Notes: a model not told the origin generated them from the letters alone. A stretch of 21,970 bases of DNA from Pedobacter sp. (GCA_028287885.1 JAQBOT010000360.1:1-21970), one strand, 5' to 3'. Positions 1-8,509 are shown, counted from the first letter of the stretch. Program-made: numbers and translations.

Positions 1-1595
1 TGGGTAAGAACATTTTGTTCTTTCTTTCCTTCAACATCTTCCATTAAATAGTTCAATGACTTGGCGATTTCCCTGTCAGACTTCATGTTGATCTTATAAC
101 CAAATCTTGCAGCAAAAAGCGCGAAATTACCTAGATTCTCCAGGTTAGGGGAGTCATGCGAGCGGTAAACAAAAGTATATTTCTTTTTGCCTTTGGACAT
201 CTTGGCCACGTACTCAGCCACCTTTCGGTTTGCAAGAAGCATGAAGTCTTCAATTAGCTTATGTGCATCTTTGCGCTCCTTAACATAGACACCAATGGGC
301 TTGCCTGCTTCGTCAAGTTTGAACTTGACCTCGGTACTCTCGAAATTGATTGCCCCGTTTTTAAACTTCCTTTCGCGTAGGATATGCGCCAGTTCGTTTA
401 GTTTTAAAATTTCTTCAACATGATTACCTTCTTTCGTTTCAATGACTTCCTGGGCTTGTTCATAGCTGAATCTGGTGTTTGAATGGATGATTGTTCTGCC
501 GAACCACTCCGTTACAACATTAGCCTCCGCATCAAGCTCAAGCACTGCAGCAAAGCAAAGCTTGTCTTCATTTGGGCGCAGTGAACAAACACCATTGCTG
601 AGTCTCTCCGGAAGCATCGGGATCACCCGATCTACCAAGTAAACCGATGTCGCTCTGGCGTAGGCTTCTTTATCTAAAGCAGTTCCAGGCACAACGTAAT
701 GGCTTACGTCTGCAATGTGAATACCTACTTCATAATTACCATTCTCCAGTTTTTTAAAGGAGATGGCATCATCAAAGTCTTTCGCGTCGGCAGGGTCTAT
801 TGTGAATGTTATTGTATCCCTGAAATCACGCCTCCTTTTAACCTCGGATTCGGATATTTCCTCAGGAATTTCGTCGGCTTCTTTTTCTACCTCTGGAGGG
901 AAGCTTAGAGGAAAACCGAACTGAGCTAGGATAGCATTCATCTCCGTATCATTTTCTCCCTGTTCACCTAGAATTTGCGTAATCTTTCCAATAGGGTTCT
1001 TCGCGCCTTCAGGCCAATCGGTAATGCTTACCTGTACTTTCTGGCCATTTTTGGCGCCGTTTAAATCTGTGAGAGGAACAAAGATATCATGGAGCATCTT
1101 TCGGTCGTCAATCATTACAAAAGCAAAACGATCTGAGATTTTCATTACGCCGATGAAGTCTGTTTTGTAGCGTTCTATGATTTCAACAACTTCACCTTCA
1201 TTTCTACGACCGCTTTTCTTTGCATAGATATAAACCTTTACTTTATCGCCATGTAATGCATTGTGGAGCTTTCTTGCAGAGACGAAGACATCTTTCTCAA
1301 GATCGTCATCAGGAACAATAAAAGCTGCACCATCGGCGGTCATGTCTACTTTACCTATAATAAACGTTTTCAGATCCTTAAGGCGGAACTTTCCTTTCTG
1401 TGGTTCATCGAACACACCATTTTCAACTTCGTCTTTCAAGACCTCGAGGATCGTTTCCCGAGAGTCCGGATCGGTTATATTTAGTTTCGCTGAAACCTGT
1501 TTATAATTCAAAAGTTCGTTTCCGCTTTTTTCAAAAACATCACTTATGAGTTGAGTTAAAACATGTTTTAACTGGCTTGATTTCTTTTTTGCCAT
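1..1595 (-). CDS. rnr: Ribonuclease R (3'-5' exoribonuclease), C-terminus cut by window edge
   Basis: Processive 3'-5' exoribonuclease of the RNase II/RNB family, which degrades structured RNA in the cytoplasm. I translated it from the minus strand. The start MAKKK is at 1595 and 531 complete codons are present before the left edge, so the end of the RNB domain and the C-terminal S1 domain are missing. Visible in order: a lysine-rich N-terminus; OB/cold-shock-like regions at about residues 75-200 (with FVSARKLHNALHGDKV); and the RNB domain from about residue 260. The catalytic aspartate cluster TIDPADAKDFDDA gives D267, D273, D275 and D276, matching D272, D278, D280 and D281 of E. coli RNase R. 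IHIADVSHYV follows. The ABC ATPase gene lies 47 nt upstream on the same strand, so the two may be co-transcribed. The family call is firm; only the 3' end is unseen. Confidence 0.95.
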   Translation of the reverse strand, partial: MAKKKSSQLKHVLTQLISDVFEKSGNELLNYKQVSAKLNITDPDSRETILEVLKDEVENGVFDEPQKGKFRLKDLKTFIIGKVDMTADGAAFIVPDDDLEKDVFVSARKLHNALHGDKVKVYIYAKKSGRRNEGEVVEIIERYKTDFIGVMKISDRFAFVMIDDRKMLHDIFVPLTDLNGAKNGQKVQVSITDWPEGAKNPIGKITQILGEQGENDTEMNAILAQFGFPLSFPPEVEKEADEIPEEISESEVKRRRDFRDTITFTIDPADAKDFDDAISFKKLENGNYEVGIHIADVSHYVVPGTALDKEAYARATSVYLVDRVIPMLPERLSNGVCSLRPNEDKLCFAAVLELDAEANVVTEWFGRTIIHSNTRFSYEQAQEVIETKEGNHVEEILKLNELAHILRERKFKNGAINFESTEVKFKLDEAGKPIGVYVKERKDAHKLIEDFMLLANRKVAEYVAKMSKGKKKYTFVYRSHDSPNLENLGNFALFAARFGYKINMKSDREIAKSLNYLMEDVEGKKEQNVLT

Positions 1596-1642
1596 ATTGG
1601 TAAATGTATCGCCGAAGGTAACACTTTACTTGATCTCTGTCT

Positions 1643-3367
1643 CTATTGGAAGCCGAATTTTGTGCTTGTTCCAGGGATTGCTTCGATAAGTTTGCGGGTG
1701 TAAAGTGCTTTCGGACTATTGTAAATAACTTCTGGAAAGCCTTCTTCTTCTATCTTTCCTTTGTTCATAACAATCATACGATCAGAAATGTGTTTTACAA
1801 CGGCAAGGTCATGTGAAATAAAGATGTAGGTTAACCCGAATTCCTCCTGAAGTTCCCGAAGAAGGTTCAAGACCTGTGCCTGAACGGAGACGTCAAGTGC
1901 AGAGACAGACTCATCGCAGATGATGAACTTGGGTTGTAGCGCGAGTGCACGTGCAATCACGATCCTTTGGCGCTGTCCGCCTGAAAACTCATGTGGATAG
2001 CGGTTAAAATGTTCAGGTTTAAGATCAACGCGCCGCAATAAATCCAGAACATGCGCCTTCCGCTGGCTAGCGTTAGAGAACATTCCATGGACTTCCAATG
2101 GTTCCATTATCGCATTGCCAATCGTAAGCCGGGGGTTTAAAGATGAATACGGGTCTTGGAAAATGATCTGGATGTCTTTCCGGCTTCGGATTAATTCTGT
2201 GCGTCTTAGCTTGGTGACATCCTTATCCTCAAAAATGATTTGTCCGGAAGTAGGTTCAACTAGGCGTAGTATACTTCTGCCTAAAGTGGTTTTTCCGCAA
2301 CCAGATTCTCCTACAAGCCCAAGGGTTTCGCCTTTAAATACATTGAAACTAATGTCATCTACGGCTTTTACAAATTTCGTAGACTTACCGAACATAGTTT
2401 CTTGTACCGGGTACCAGGTGCACAGGTTCTTTACTTGTAGCAAAGGTTGCTGACTATATAATTTTGTTCGTCGCTGTTTTGTTTCTGCCTGTGTAATCTG
2501 ATTGATGTCCAGCAGATGCGCCAAGCTTGTGTCTTGGTCCTTGTTGAGGAAATCTGCAACGACGGGTAGTTTCTTCAGCAGCCTTTCTGGTGCAGGCCTG
2601 CAGGCTAGTAGCCCCTTTGTATACGCATGCTGTGGATTATTGAATATGTTATTTGCAGTTCCTTGCTCAACAATTTCGCCTCTGTACATGACCGCAACCT
2701 CATCGGCAATTTCTCTAATAACGGCAAGGTCATGGGAAATAAAGATCATCGACATGTTTCGTTGTTCTTTCAACTTCAAGAGCAACTGTAAGATCATTTT
2801 CTGCACGGTCACATCAAGGGCTGTCGTCGGTTCATCGGCAATCAGCAACTCAGGGTTGCAACTTAAGGCCATTGCAATCATTACACGTTGTTTCTGGCCC
2901 CCGGAAAGCTGATGCGGATAGCTATCAAAGATGTTTTCTGGTCTGGGAAGCTGTACCTCTTTAAAAAGCGCTATGGTTTTCTGTTTTGCTTCTGCTTTGC
3001 TGACTTTCTGGTGAAGTACAATTGCTTCCTGAACCTGGTAACCACAGCTGAAAACTGGATTAAGCGACGTCATTGGTTCCTGAAAGATCATCGAGATCTT
3101 GTTCCCTCGATAATCACGGATTTCCTCAGGTGTTAAATTGAGGAGATTGATGCGGTCAAACTCAAGTTCACCACTGATTTTCGCATTGGATTCATCCAGT
3201 AATCGCATGATGGAAAACGACGTTACCGATTTTCCTGAGCCTGACTCACCGACGATTGCAAGCACTTTTCCCTGCTCAATACTGAAGTTTACATTTTTAA
3301 CAGCGCTGATCCAGGATCTATCTTCCTGATTCAGAAACTGTATTTCAAGATTCTTAACATTTAGCAT
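1643..3367 (-). CDS. Fused two-domain ABC transporter ATP-binding protein, oligopeptide/dipeptide (DppD-DppF / YejF) type
   Basis: A 574-residue protein with two ABC ATPase domains in tandem, the arrangement of YejF-type peptide importers and of fused DppD/DppF. Domain 1: Walker A GESGSGKS (about 40-47), Q-loop FQEP, signature LSGGQKQR (154-161), Walker B LLIADEP (174-180), switch H212. Domain 2: Walker A GESGCGKTT (353-361), signature FSGGQRQR (461-468), Walker B FIICDE (481-486), H519. After domain 1 comes the C-terminal extension typical of the oligopeptide family (HAYTKGLLACRP). It should power uptake (less likely export) of peptides or similar solutes at the inner membrane. No permease or substrate-binding protein gene is nearby, so its membrane partner must be encoded elsewhere. 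All nucleotide-binding motifs look intact. Substrate unknown. Confidence 0.92.
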   Translation of the reverse strand: MLNVKNLEIQFLNQEDRSWISAVKNVNFSIEQGKVLAIVGESGSGKSVTSFSIMRLLDESNAKISGELEFDRINLLNLTPEEIRDYRGNKISMIFQEPMTSLNPVFSCGYQVQEAIVLHQKVSKAEAKQKTIALFKEVQLPRPENIFDSYPHQLSGGQKQRVMIAMALSCNPELLIADEPTTALDVTVQKMILQLLLKLKEQRNMSMIFISHDLAVIREIADEVAVMYRGEIVEQGTANNIFNNPQHAYTKGLLACRPAPERLLKKLPVVADFLNKDQDTSLAHLLDINQITQAETKQRRTKLYSQQPLLQVKNLCTWYPVQETMFGKSTKFVKAVDDISFNVFKGETLGLVGESGCGKTTLGRSILRLVEPTSGQIIFEDKDVTKLRRTELIRSRKDIQIIFQDPYSSLNPRLTIGNAIMEPLEVHGMFSNASQRKAHVLDLLRRVDLKPEHFNRYPHEFSGGQRQRIVIARALALQPKFIICDESVSALDVSVQAQVLNLLRELQEEFGLTYIFISHDLAVVKHISDRMIVMNKGKIEEEGFPEVIYNSPKALYTRKLIEAIPGTSTKFGFQ

Positions 3368-3417
3368 CAGATTCCCAAGTTAGGAAATTAAATGATCCAA
3401 AAATCTCGCAGTTTACT

Positions 3418-3425
3418 TAAATTTG
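3418..3425 (+). promoter_or_regulatory. Candidate Bacteroidota -7 promoter element (TAAATTTG)
   Basis: TAAATTTG matches the known Bacteroidota -7 consensus TAnnTTTG exactly. It ends only 4 nt before the ATG at 3430, so transcription would begin at or next to the start codon. No TTTG -33 element is seen at the expected distance. The match is short and could be chance in AT-rich intergenic DNA. Confidence 0.35.
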
Positions 3426-3429
3426 TGGC

Positions 3430-4743
3430 ATGGAAAGAGAAATTCTGGATACTAAAAGAAAAGCCTTGAAGATTAATCTTAACCCTAAAATCTATGGCAC
3501 ATTTGCGGAGATTGGGGCAGGGCAAGAAGTAGCCAGAAATTTCTTTACTGCAGGTGCCGCTTCAGGCACGGTAGCCAAAACCATGTCGGCTTACGATATG
3601 ACCTTTAGTGATGCAATTTACGGTGCAGAAACAACTGGCCGGTATGTAAGCCAGTCCAGATTAATTAAGATGCTAAACCACGAGTTTAGTTTGCTTCAGC
3701 AACGTCTCTGTGGTGAAAAGTACGACTCACGTACCTTTTTTTCCTTCGCGGATACAGTAACCACTTTAAACTACAATAAATCAAATGATCCGCATGGCTG
3801 GATTGGAATAGAGTTCCAATCGGAACCAGGCGGAGAACCCAACGAGATCTTCTTTCACGTCAGGCTGTTGGATACGGATGCCGCATTGCAGCAAAATGTT
3901 CTCGGTATTATTGGCGTAAACCTGGTTTATGCGGCCTTTTACTACAACAATGATCCGCAAACCATGATTGAGTCTTTAGCGGACAATCTGACTGTTGGAT
4001 CTGTTGAAATTGACTTGATCTCTGTAAAAGGACCTGCATTCCGAGGAATCAATAACATCCTGCTTAACCTCTATTTAATTGTTAAGGATTTTTCTAATGC
4101 CGCGATCTTTGACGCTGCCGGCGACCCATGTTTACCGAAAGACCTGCTGTATAAAAAAGACATCATGATCTTGCGCACTAAATACGCGCAGAAGTCAAAT
4201 CCAAACTTCAGCATGTTAAATACTGCTGTTGAGCAGTTCAAGAGAACCGAACATGTTCAGGAAGATAATTTAAGTGTTTTGATCGAAGTACTCTTATCGA
4301 ACGTGCTTACATCTGATGAAGATGTGAACAGCCAGATTGATCTGGAGGCCGTTGCGAAACGCGCCAAAGATATGTGTGAAACAGGAAACCTGGTTATTGT
4401 TTCGAACTTCGCCAGACACAACAAATTAGCAAAGTATTTGGATCGCTGTAAGCCAAAAAGTGTAGGGATATCTACCAACATCAATAACTTAAAATTCGTG
4501 TTTAACTCAAGTAACTTTGGCGAGAACTACTCCAGTATGCTACTCAGTTATGTGAGTGACATGTTTAGCAAAAACGTTAAGCTTTTTGCCTATCCCTTTT
4601 TGGAAAAGAACACCAATCAAGTGATCACAACGGCAAACATGCCGGTAACTCCGGACGCAAAACCACTATTTGACTTCCTGATAATCAATGGTTACATAAC
4701 TGACATTAAAGACTATAGCGAAGCGGATGTGAAAACCGTATAG
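3430..4743 (+). CDS. Conserved 437-residue protein of unknown function
   Basis: I do not recognise a characterised function. The N-terminus (NLNPKIYGTFAEIGAGQEVA, then RNFF, AGAASGTVAKTMSAYDM, FSDAIYG) is strongly reminiscent of a conserved protein found widely in bacteria. As I recall, some copies carry unsupported names such as TonB-dependent receptor. Nothing here supports that name: there is no signal peptide, no beta-barrel pattern and no TonB box. The protein looks soluble and cytoplasmic, with no obvious membrane segment. Residues about 20-75 are rich in Gly, Ala and Thr and could form a nucleotide or cofactor loop, but no Walker A or Rossmann motif is complete. The C-terminal part (AVAKRAKDMCETGNLVIVSN, then FLIINGYITDIKDY) looks like an alpha/beta domain. 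It is a single gene, divergent from the ABC ATPase gene. Its stop lies 2 nt from the stop of the convergent GNAT gene. Confidence 0.85.
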   Translation: MEREILDTKRKALKINLNPKIYGTFAEIGAGQEVARNFFTAGAASGTVAKTMSAYDMTFSDAIYGAETTGRYVSQSRLIKMLNHEFSLLQQRLCGEKYDSRTFFSFADTVTTLNYNKSNDPHGWIGIEFQSEPGGEPNEIFFHVRLLDTDAALQQNVLGIIGVNLVYAAFYYNNDPQTMIESLADNLTVGSVEIDLISVKGPAFRGINNILLNLYLIVKDFSNAAIFDAAGDPCLPKDLLYKKDIMILRTKYAQKSNPNFSMLNTAVEQFKRTEHVQEDNLSVLIEVLLSNVLTSDEDVNSQIDLEAVAKRAKDMCETGNLVIVSNFARHNKLAKYLDRCKPKSVGISTNINNLKFVFNSSNFGENYSSMLLSYVSDMFSKNVKLFAYPFLEKNTNQVITTANMPVTPDAKPLFDFLIINGYITDIKDYSEADVKTV

Positions 4744-4745
4744 GC

Positions 4746-5183
4746 TTAGATTTTATAAGGGTTCTTGATGACCACAGCCATAATATTTTCTGGCTCCTCA
4801 AGTGGTTTAAACCCAAATTGGGAATACAAAGAATGTGCATCTTGTGTGGCAAGCATATACCTTCTCAGGCCTTGCAGGTCTTTATGGAACAACATCAATG
4901 ACATCAGTTTTTTAGAAAGCCCCATGCCTCGAAAAGCCTCCAGCACATATACATCAGCCAGGTAAGCGAAAGTAGCCCGATCGGTAATCCACCTTGCAAA
5001 GCCAACTTGTGCCGCATCTTTATAGATGCCAAAGCAAAGGGAATTTGTAATCGACCGGTCTACAGTTTCGAAAGGGATGTTTTTAGCCCAATACGATTTC
5101 GTACTCAGGAAATTATGAATGGCCAAGCGATCGAGCTTTTCGAGATCATCAGAGAAAACGAAGCCATTCTCTGCGATTTCCAT
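4746..5183 (-). CDS. GNAT-family N-acetyltransferase
   Basis: A 145-residue single-domain acetyltransferase that transfers an acetyl group from acetyl-CoA to an unknown amine. Support: the core strand and acetyl-CoA loop FAYLADVYVLEAFRGMGLSKKL (about 72-93), with the R/Q-x-x-G-x-G/A pattern as RGMGLS, followed by the helix and a C-terminal SLYSQFGFKPL strand typical of GNATs. Its ATG shares bases with the yajQ stop codon (TAATG at 5181-5185 on the minus strand). Translation is therefore probably coupled to yajQ, and the start is well supported. The substrate cannot be read from the sequence. Confidence 0.88.
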   Translation of the reverse strand: MEIAENGFVFSDDLEKLDRLAIHNFLSTKSYWAKNIPFETVDRSITNSLCFGIYKDAAQVGFARWITDRATFAYLADVYVLEAFRGMGLSKKLMSLMLFHKDLQGLRRYMLATQDAHSLYSQFGFKPLEEPENIMAVVIKNPYKI

Positions 5184-5674
5184 TAGTCGCGCATGTTAAT
5201 AAACTGCAAGGGCTGGCCAAAATCTTCTTTTCTACAGAGCGCAATGACCGCTTGCAGGTCGTCAATGTTTTTTCCTTGAACACGGACCTGATCTTCCATA
5301 ATTGAGCCTTGTACTTTTAAGCCGCTTGCTTTTATCTTTGCAACAACCTTTTTGGCGGTTTCTTTATCTAAACCTTCTTTAATTGAAATCTCCTTACGGA
5401 TCATATTCCCTGAGGCATATTGTTCTTTCCCAAAATCAAGACTGGTAGCGTCCAGGTTTTGTTTAATCATTTTAGAAATTATGGTATCCGTAATGGCCTT
5501 TAAGCGCATATCGTCTTCGGTTACGATAGTGATCACGTTTGTCTTCTTATCGTGGTCGATCGTACTTTTTGAAGTATTGAAATCGTAACGATTCAGGATT
5601 TCTTTTTTAGCATTGTTCATCGCATTATCGAAAGTCTGCGCGTCTACTTTGCTTACAATGTCGAAAGTGGGCAT
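5183..5674 (-). CDS. yajQ: YajQ-family nucleotide-binding protein (putative cyclic di-GMP binding)
   Basis: A 163-residue protein of the YajQ (UPF0234) family, the usual full length. It starts with MPTFDIVSKVDAQTFDNAMN and ends with EDFGQPLQFINMRD, both hallmarks of the family. The middle holds the conserved IVTEDDMRLKAITDTI and SGLKVQGSIMEDQVRVQGK segments. Family members have two ferredoxin-like folds; one from Xanthomonas binds cyclic di-GMP and acts with a transcription factor, and others bind nucleotides or nucleic acid. The role here is unknown. It is the first gene of a two-gene unit with the GNAT gene. A possible promoter lies upstream on the minus strand: a TTTG about 20 nt before TAAATCTA, at roughly 5700-5745. 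That is only a weak match to consensus. Confidence 0.93.
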   Translation of the reverse strand: MPTFDIVSKVDAQTFDNAMNNAKKEILNRYDFNTSKSTIDHDKKTNVITIVTEDDMRLKAITDTIISKMIKQNLDATSLDFGKEQYASGNMIRKEISIKEGLDKETAKKVVAKIKASGLKVQGSIMEDQVRVQGKNIDDLQAVIALCRKEDFGQPLQFINMRD

Positions 5675-5824
5675 GATTGTAGCTTTAGAATGAAAAAAAT
5701 ATTAGATTTAGGTAATTATTGGATCAAATACAAAACAACGAAAAAATATGTTAGTATAAAACCTGATAAGAAACTAAAGCTATGCCACAATTAACCGATT
5801 GAATTCCTGATAAACTAAACTAAT

Positions 5825-6331
5825 ATGAAAACAAGCAAAGCAGAGGCCCATGAGAAGGGCTCGAAGAAAGCTGCTAAAAAAGAGCTACAGAAAAATCTGA
5901 CTGCTAAGTTCTTTGAAGCAGTAAAAAGCCTTGGCCATGATGCGGCAAATATTGGTGACGACCTGGTCTTGGTAAGTAAATTTGTTGCAAAGAAGATTGC
6001 CAAAAGGGTAAGCAGCAGTAAGAAGGATGGAACTAAAAAGGGTATAGACGTAGTTGCCAATGGCCTTCCAGTTGAAAAGAAGAAATCTATTAAAAAGGCA
6101 GAAAAAGCAGCGAAAAAAGCCGGTAAAACTGTAGTTAAAGCAGTTGCGGAAGAAAAACCACTCGTAAATACTGCAAAGGTAACGGGCCTTGCTTCTGAAG
6201 AAAAGCTTGCTCAGGTGATTTCTAAATCTGCTCCAGACTCGAATGGCAAACGTACAAAACCAAAACCGACACTTCTAAAGCCTTCAGCGACCAAAATATC
6301 TTCTAAAAAGGGCGGAACCACTGCAGAGTAA
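5825..6331 (+). CDS. Lysine/alanine-rich basic protein, histone H1-like or nucleoid-associated candidate
   Basis: A 168-residue protein with 39 Lys and 2 Arg against 17 acidic residues (net about +24). Layout: a lysine-rich N-terminal stretch (1-28); a more ordered, probably helical segment at 26-62 (LTAKFFEAVKSLGHDAANIG, then FVAKKIAKRV); and a low-complexity K/A/S/P-rich tail from about 85 with KKAEKAAKKAGK and KRTKPKPTLLKP. No signal peptide or membrane span. The composition resembles bacterial H1-like proteins, which bind nucleic acid without much sequence specificity, but I cannot place it in a named family. It is 115 nt upstream of ppk1 on the same strand. A polycation beside a polyanion synthase raises the possibility of polyphosphate binding; this is inference. 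A hydrophobic reading frame on the opposite strand (5815-6060) is an artefact of the lysine codons. Confidence 0.75.
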   Translation: MKTSKAEAHEKGSKKAAKKELQKNLTAKFFEAVKSLGHDAANIGDDLVLVSKFVAKKIAKRVSSSKKDGTKKGIDVVANGLPVEKKKSIKKAEKAAKKAGKTVVKAVAEEKPLVNTAKVTGLASEEKLAQVISKSAPDSNGKRTKPKPTLLKPSATKISSKKGGTTAE

Positions 6332-6373
6332 TAATGGAAAAAGTTGATATACGATGTTCAATATGCGTGTATA

Positions 6374-6400
6374 TTTAACTTTAATTTAACATTATAATGT
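6374..6400 (+). promoter_or_regulatory. Pho-box-like direct repeat overlapping a 12-bp palindrome upstream of ppk1
   Basis: Two 7-mers, TTTAACT (6374-6380) and TTTAACA (6385-6391), are separated by 4 bp. This 7-4-7 spacing (11-bp period) is the geometry of PhoB/PhoP boxes. The second copy runs into the perfect palindrome ACATTATAATGT (6389-6400). The site lies about 47-73 nt before the ppk1 ATG. The region is AT-rich, so chance is a real alternative. Confidence 0.25.
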
Positions 6401-6446
6401 GCAGTTTTGGCGTTTCCCCTTCCGCTAGGGCTATTGTTGATCCTAT

Positions 6447-8504
6447 ATGAATAAAAAAAAGGTGCCTTTCTTAAATCGCGAGATAAGCTGGTTATATTTC
6501 AACGAGCGTGTTTTGCAGGAGGCGGCTGATCCTAGTGTACCTTTAATAGAACGGATAAAGTTTCTTTCTATCTTTTCTTCAAACCTTGATGAATTTTATC
6601 GGGTCCGTGTAGCAACCATGGGGCGGCTTGCCAATTTAAATGATAAAGCAAAAGAACTTCTCGGGTTTAACCCAAAGAGGATTTTAAATGAAATCAGGAA
6701 TATTGTTGTCAGACAGGAAAAGAGGTTTGAACAGCTATTCCAGGCAACATTGATTAATGATCTTGCACAAAACAGAATTTTTATACTAAATGATACTCAG
6801 CTTAATGTGGCGAGGGGCACGTTTGTGCGGGATCATTTCCGAGACAAGATCCTCTCCAACCTTGTGCCCATCATTCTGGACATGGACAAACCATTTCCGG
6901 AGCTAAAAGACCGCTATCTTTACTTTTTTGTCCGTTTAACCAACAAAGGCACAAAAACAACAGAGCGCTTCGCACTCATCGAACTTCCTAAAAACCTGCC
7001 CAGATTTCTTGTGTTGCCAGAAACGAACGATCTAAAGTTCATAATTCTAGCCGAAGATATTATCAAATATAATTTGAAGGATATATTCTATGTGTTTACA
7101 TACACCGAGATAGAAGCATTCTCCATTCAGGTAACACGTGATGCGGAACTAGATATAGATAAGGAAGTCAGCGACAAATTTATTGATGAACTCAAAGCCA
7201 GCTTGGAGAAGCGGAAAAAAGGCAAGCCAATGCGACTATTGTATGATACAGAGATGCCGTTTGATATGCTTAGTATTCTTGTCTCAAAAATGAAGCTGGA
7301 AGCGGATAGTCTGATACCAGGTAACAGATACCATAAGTTTGGGGATTTTATCAAATTTCCAAACGTGGGCCCAGCCAGCCTGGAATATCCACCCACGATT
7401 CCTTTAAAAGTACATGGCCTACATCGGGCAGAGAGCATTTTTAATAAACTGATTGAACGAGACTACCTGATCAATCTCCCATATCAGTCATACGATTACA
7501 TTATCCTGTTTTTAAGGGAGGCTGCTATAGATCCTAAGGTACAGGAGATTAATATAACCTTATACCGTCTAGCCGAAGATTCAAGGATAGTCAATGCTTT
7601 GATCAATGCTGCAATTAATGGAAAGAAAGTTAACTGTTTACTGGAACTTAAGGCACGTTTTGATGAGCAGGCGAACATTTACTGGTCTGCGCGTTTGCAG
7701 GAAGCTGGAGTAAATGTAAATTTTGGGATGACGAATTATAAAGTGCACTCCAAAATATGCCTTGTAAAAAGACTGGAGAAGGGTAAGGAGGTTTACTATG
7801 CGAACCTTGCTACAGGTAATTACAACGAAAAAACTGCCCGGCTATATTGCGACCACAGCATTTTTACAGCCCGGAAAGAGATCACACGGGAACTACTAAA
7901 ATTGTTTACTGCACTGAACAAGAAGACGGTTATAAAGGGCTTCAAATACCTTATTGTTTCGCCATTAGAATCAAGATCTAAAATGTACAATTTAATTAAC
8001 CGGGAGATTCGGATTGCACGGTCGGGCAAACCGGCTTATCTGATATTCAAGGTGAACAGCTTGGCGGATGAAGGAATGGTCGCAAAACTTTATCAAGCAA
8101 GCAATGCAGGTGTGAAAATACGGCTTATCGTACGGGGAATCTGTTGTCTAGTTCCTGGAATTAAGGGTTATAGCGAGAATATTACCGTGGTAAGTATTAT
8201 TGATAAATTCCTCGAGCATGCTAGAGTATTTATCTATGGTAACGGGGGCAAAGAGGAAATGTATCTTTCTTCTGCAGATCTCATGACCCGTAACTTCGAA
8301 CACCGTGTTGAAGTTGGATTTCCAGTTTTAGATAAGGATGTTCGGCAGGAGATCCGCGATATTGTAGACTTTCAGTTACAAGACAATGTGAAAGCGCGTG
8401 ACATTACAAAATTGAACAACAATAGGTACCACAAAAATCAGCTAAGTACTAAAGTACGGGCTCAGGTACAAACATATAATTACCTAAAAACCAAGCACCA
8501 ATAA
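6447..8504 (+). CDS. ppk1: Polyphosphate kinase 1
   Basis: Reversibly polymerises the gamma-phosphate of ATP into inorganic polyphosphate. At 685 residues it is full length (E. coli PPK1 is 688). The numbering aligns almost one-to-one with E. coli. The autophosphorylated histidine is H434 in TNYKVHSKICLV (E. coli H435), and the second essential histidine is H591 in DKFLEHARVFIYGNGG (E. coli H592). R374 (ITLYRLAEDS) and R404 (LKARFDEQ) match the Mg/phosphate-contacting R375 and R405. The N-terminal FLNREISWLYFNERVL and FSSNLDEFYRVR motifs are intact. The stop is 5 nt before the ppx start, so ppk1-ppx form an operon. Upstream lies a Pho-box-like repeat. No sign of damage. Confidence 0.97.
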   Translation: MNKKKVPFLNREISWLYFNERVLQEAADPSVPLIERIKFLSIFSSNLDEFYRVRVATMGRLANLNDKAKELLGFNPKRILNEIRNIVVRQEKRFEQLFQATLINDLAQNRIFILNDTQLNVARGTFVRDHFRDKILSNLVPIILDMDKPFPELKDRYLYFFVRLTNKGTKTTERFALIELPKNLPRFLVLPETNDLKFIILAEDIIKYNLKDIFYVFTYTEIEAFSIQVTRDAELDIDKEVSDKFIDELKASLEKRKKGKPMRLLYDTEMPFDMLSILVSKMKLEADSLIPGNRYHKFGDFIKFPNVGPASLEYPPTIPLKVHGLHRAESIFNKLIERDYLINLPYQSYDYIILFLREAAIDPKVQEINITLYRLAEDSRIVNALINAAINGKKVNCLLELKARFDEQANIYWSARLQEAGVNVNFGMTNYKVHSKICLVKRLEKGKEVYYANLATGNYNEKTARLYCDHSIFTARKEITRELLKLFTALNKKTVIKGFKYLIVSPLESRSKMYNLINREIRIARSGKPAYLIFKVNSLADEGMVAKLYQASNAGVKIRLIVRGICCLVPGIKGYSENITVVSIIDKFLEHARVFIYGNGGKEEMYLSSADLMTRNFEHRVEVGFPVLDKDVRQEIRDIVDFQLQDNVKARDITKLNNNRYHKNQLSTKVRAQVQTYNYLKTKHQ

Positions 8505-8509
8505 GAGTT

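Noticed and set aside
5815..6060. Hydrophobic 81-residue frame on the minus strand that looks like a small membrane protein
   Set aside because: It is antisense to the lysine-rich gene; AAG/AAA codons read backwards as CTT/TTT give Leu and Phe. No independent start signal or family resemblance.
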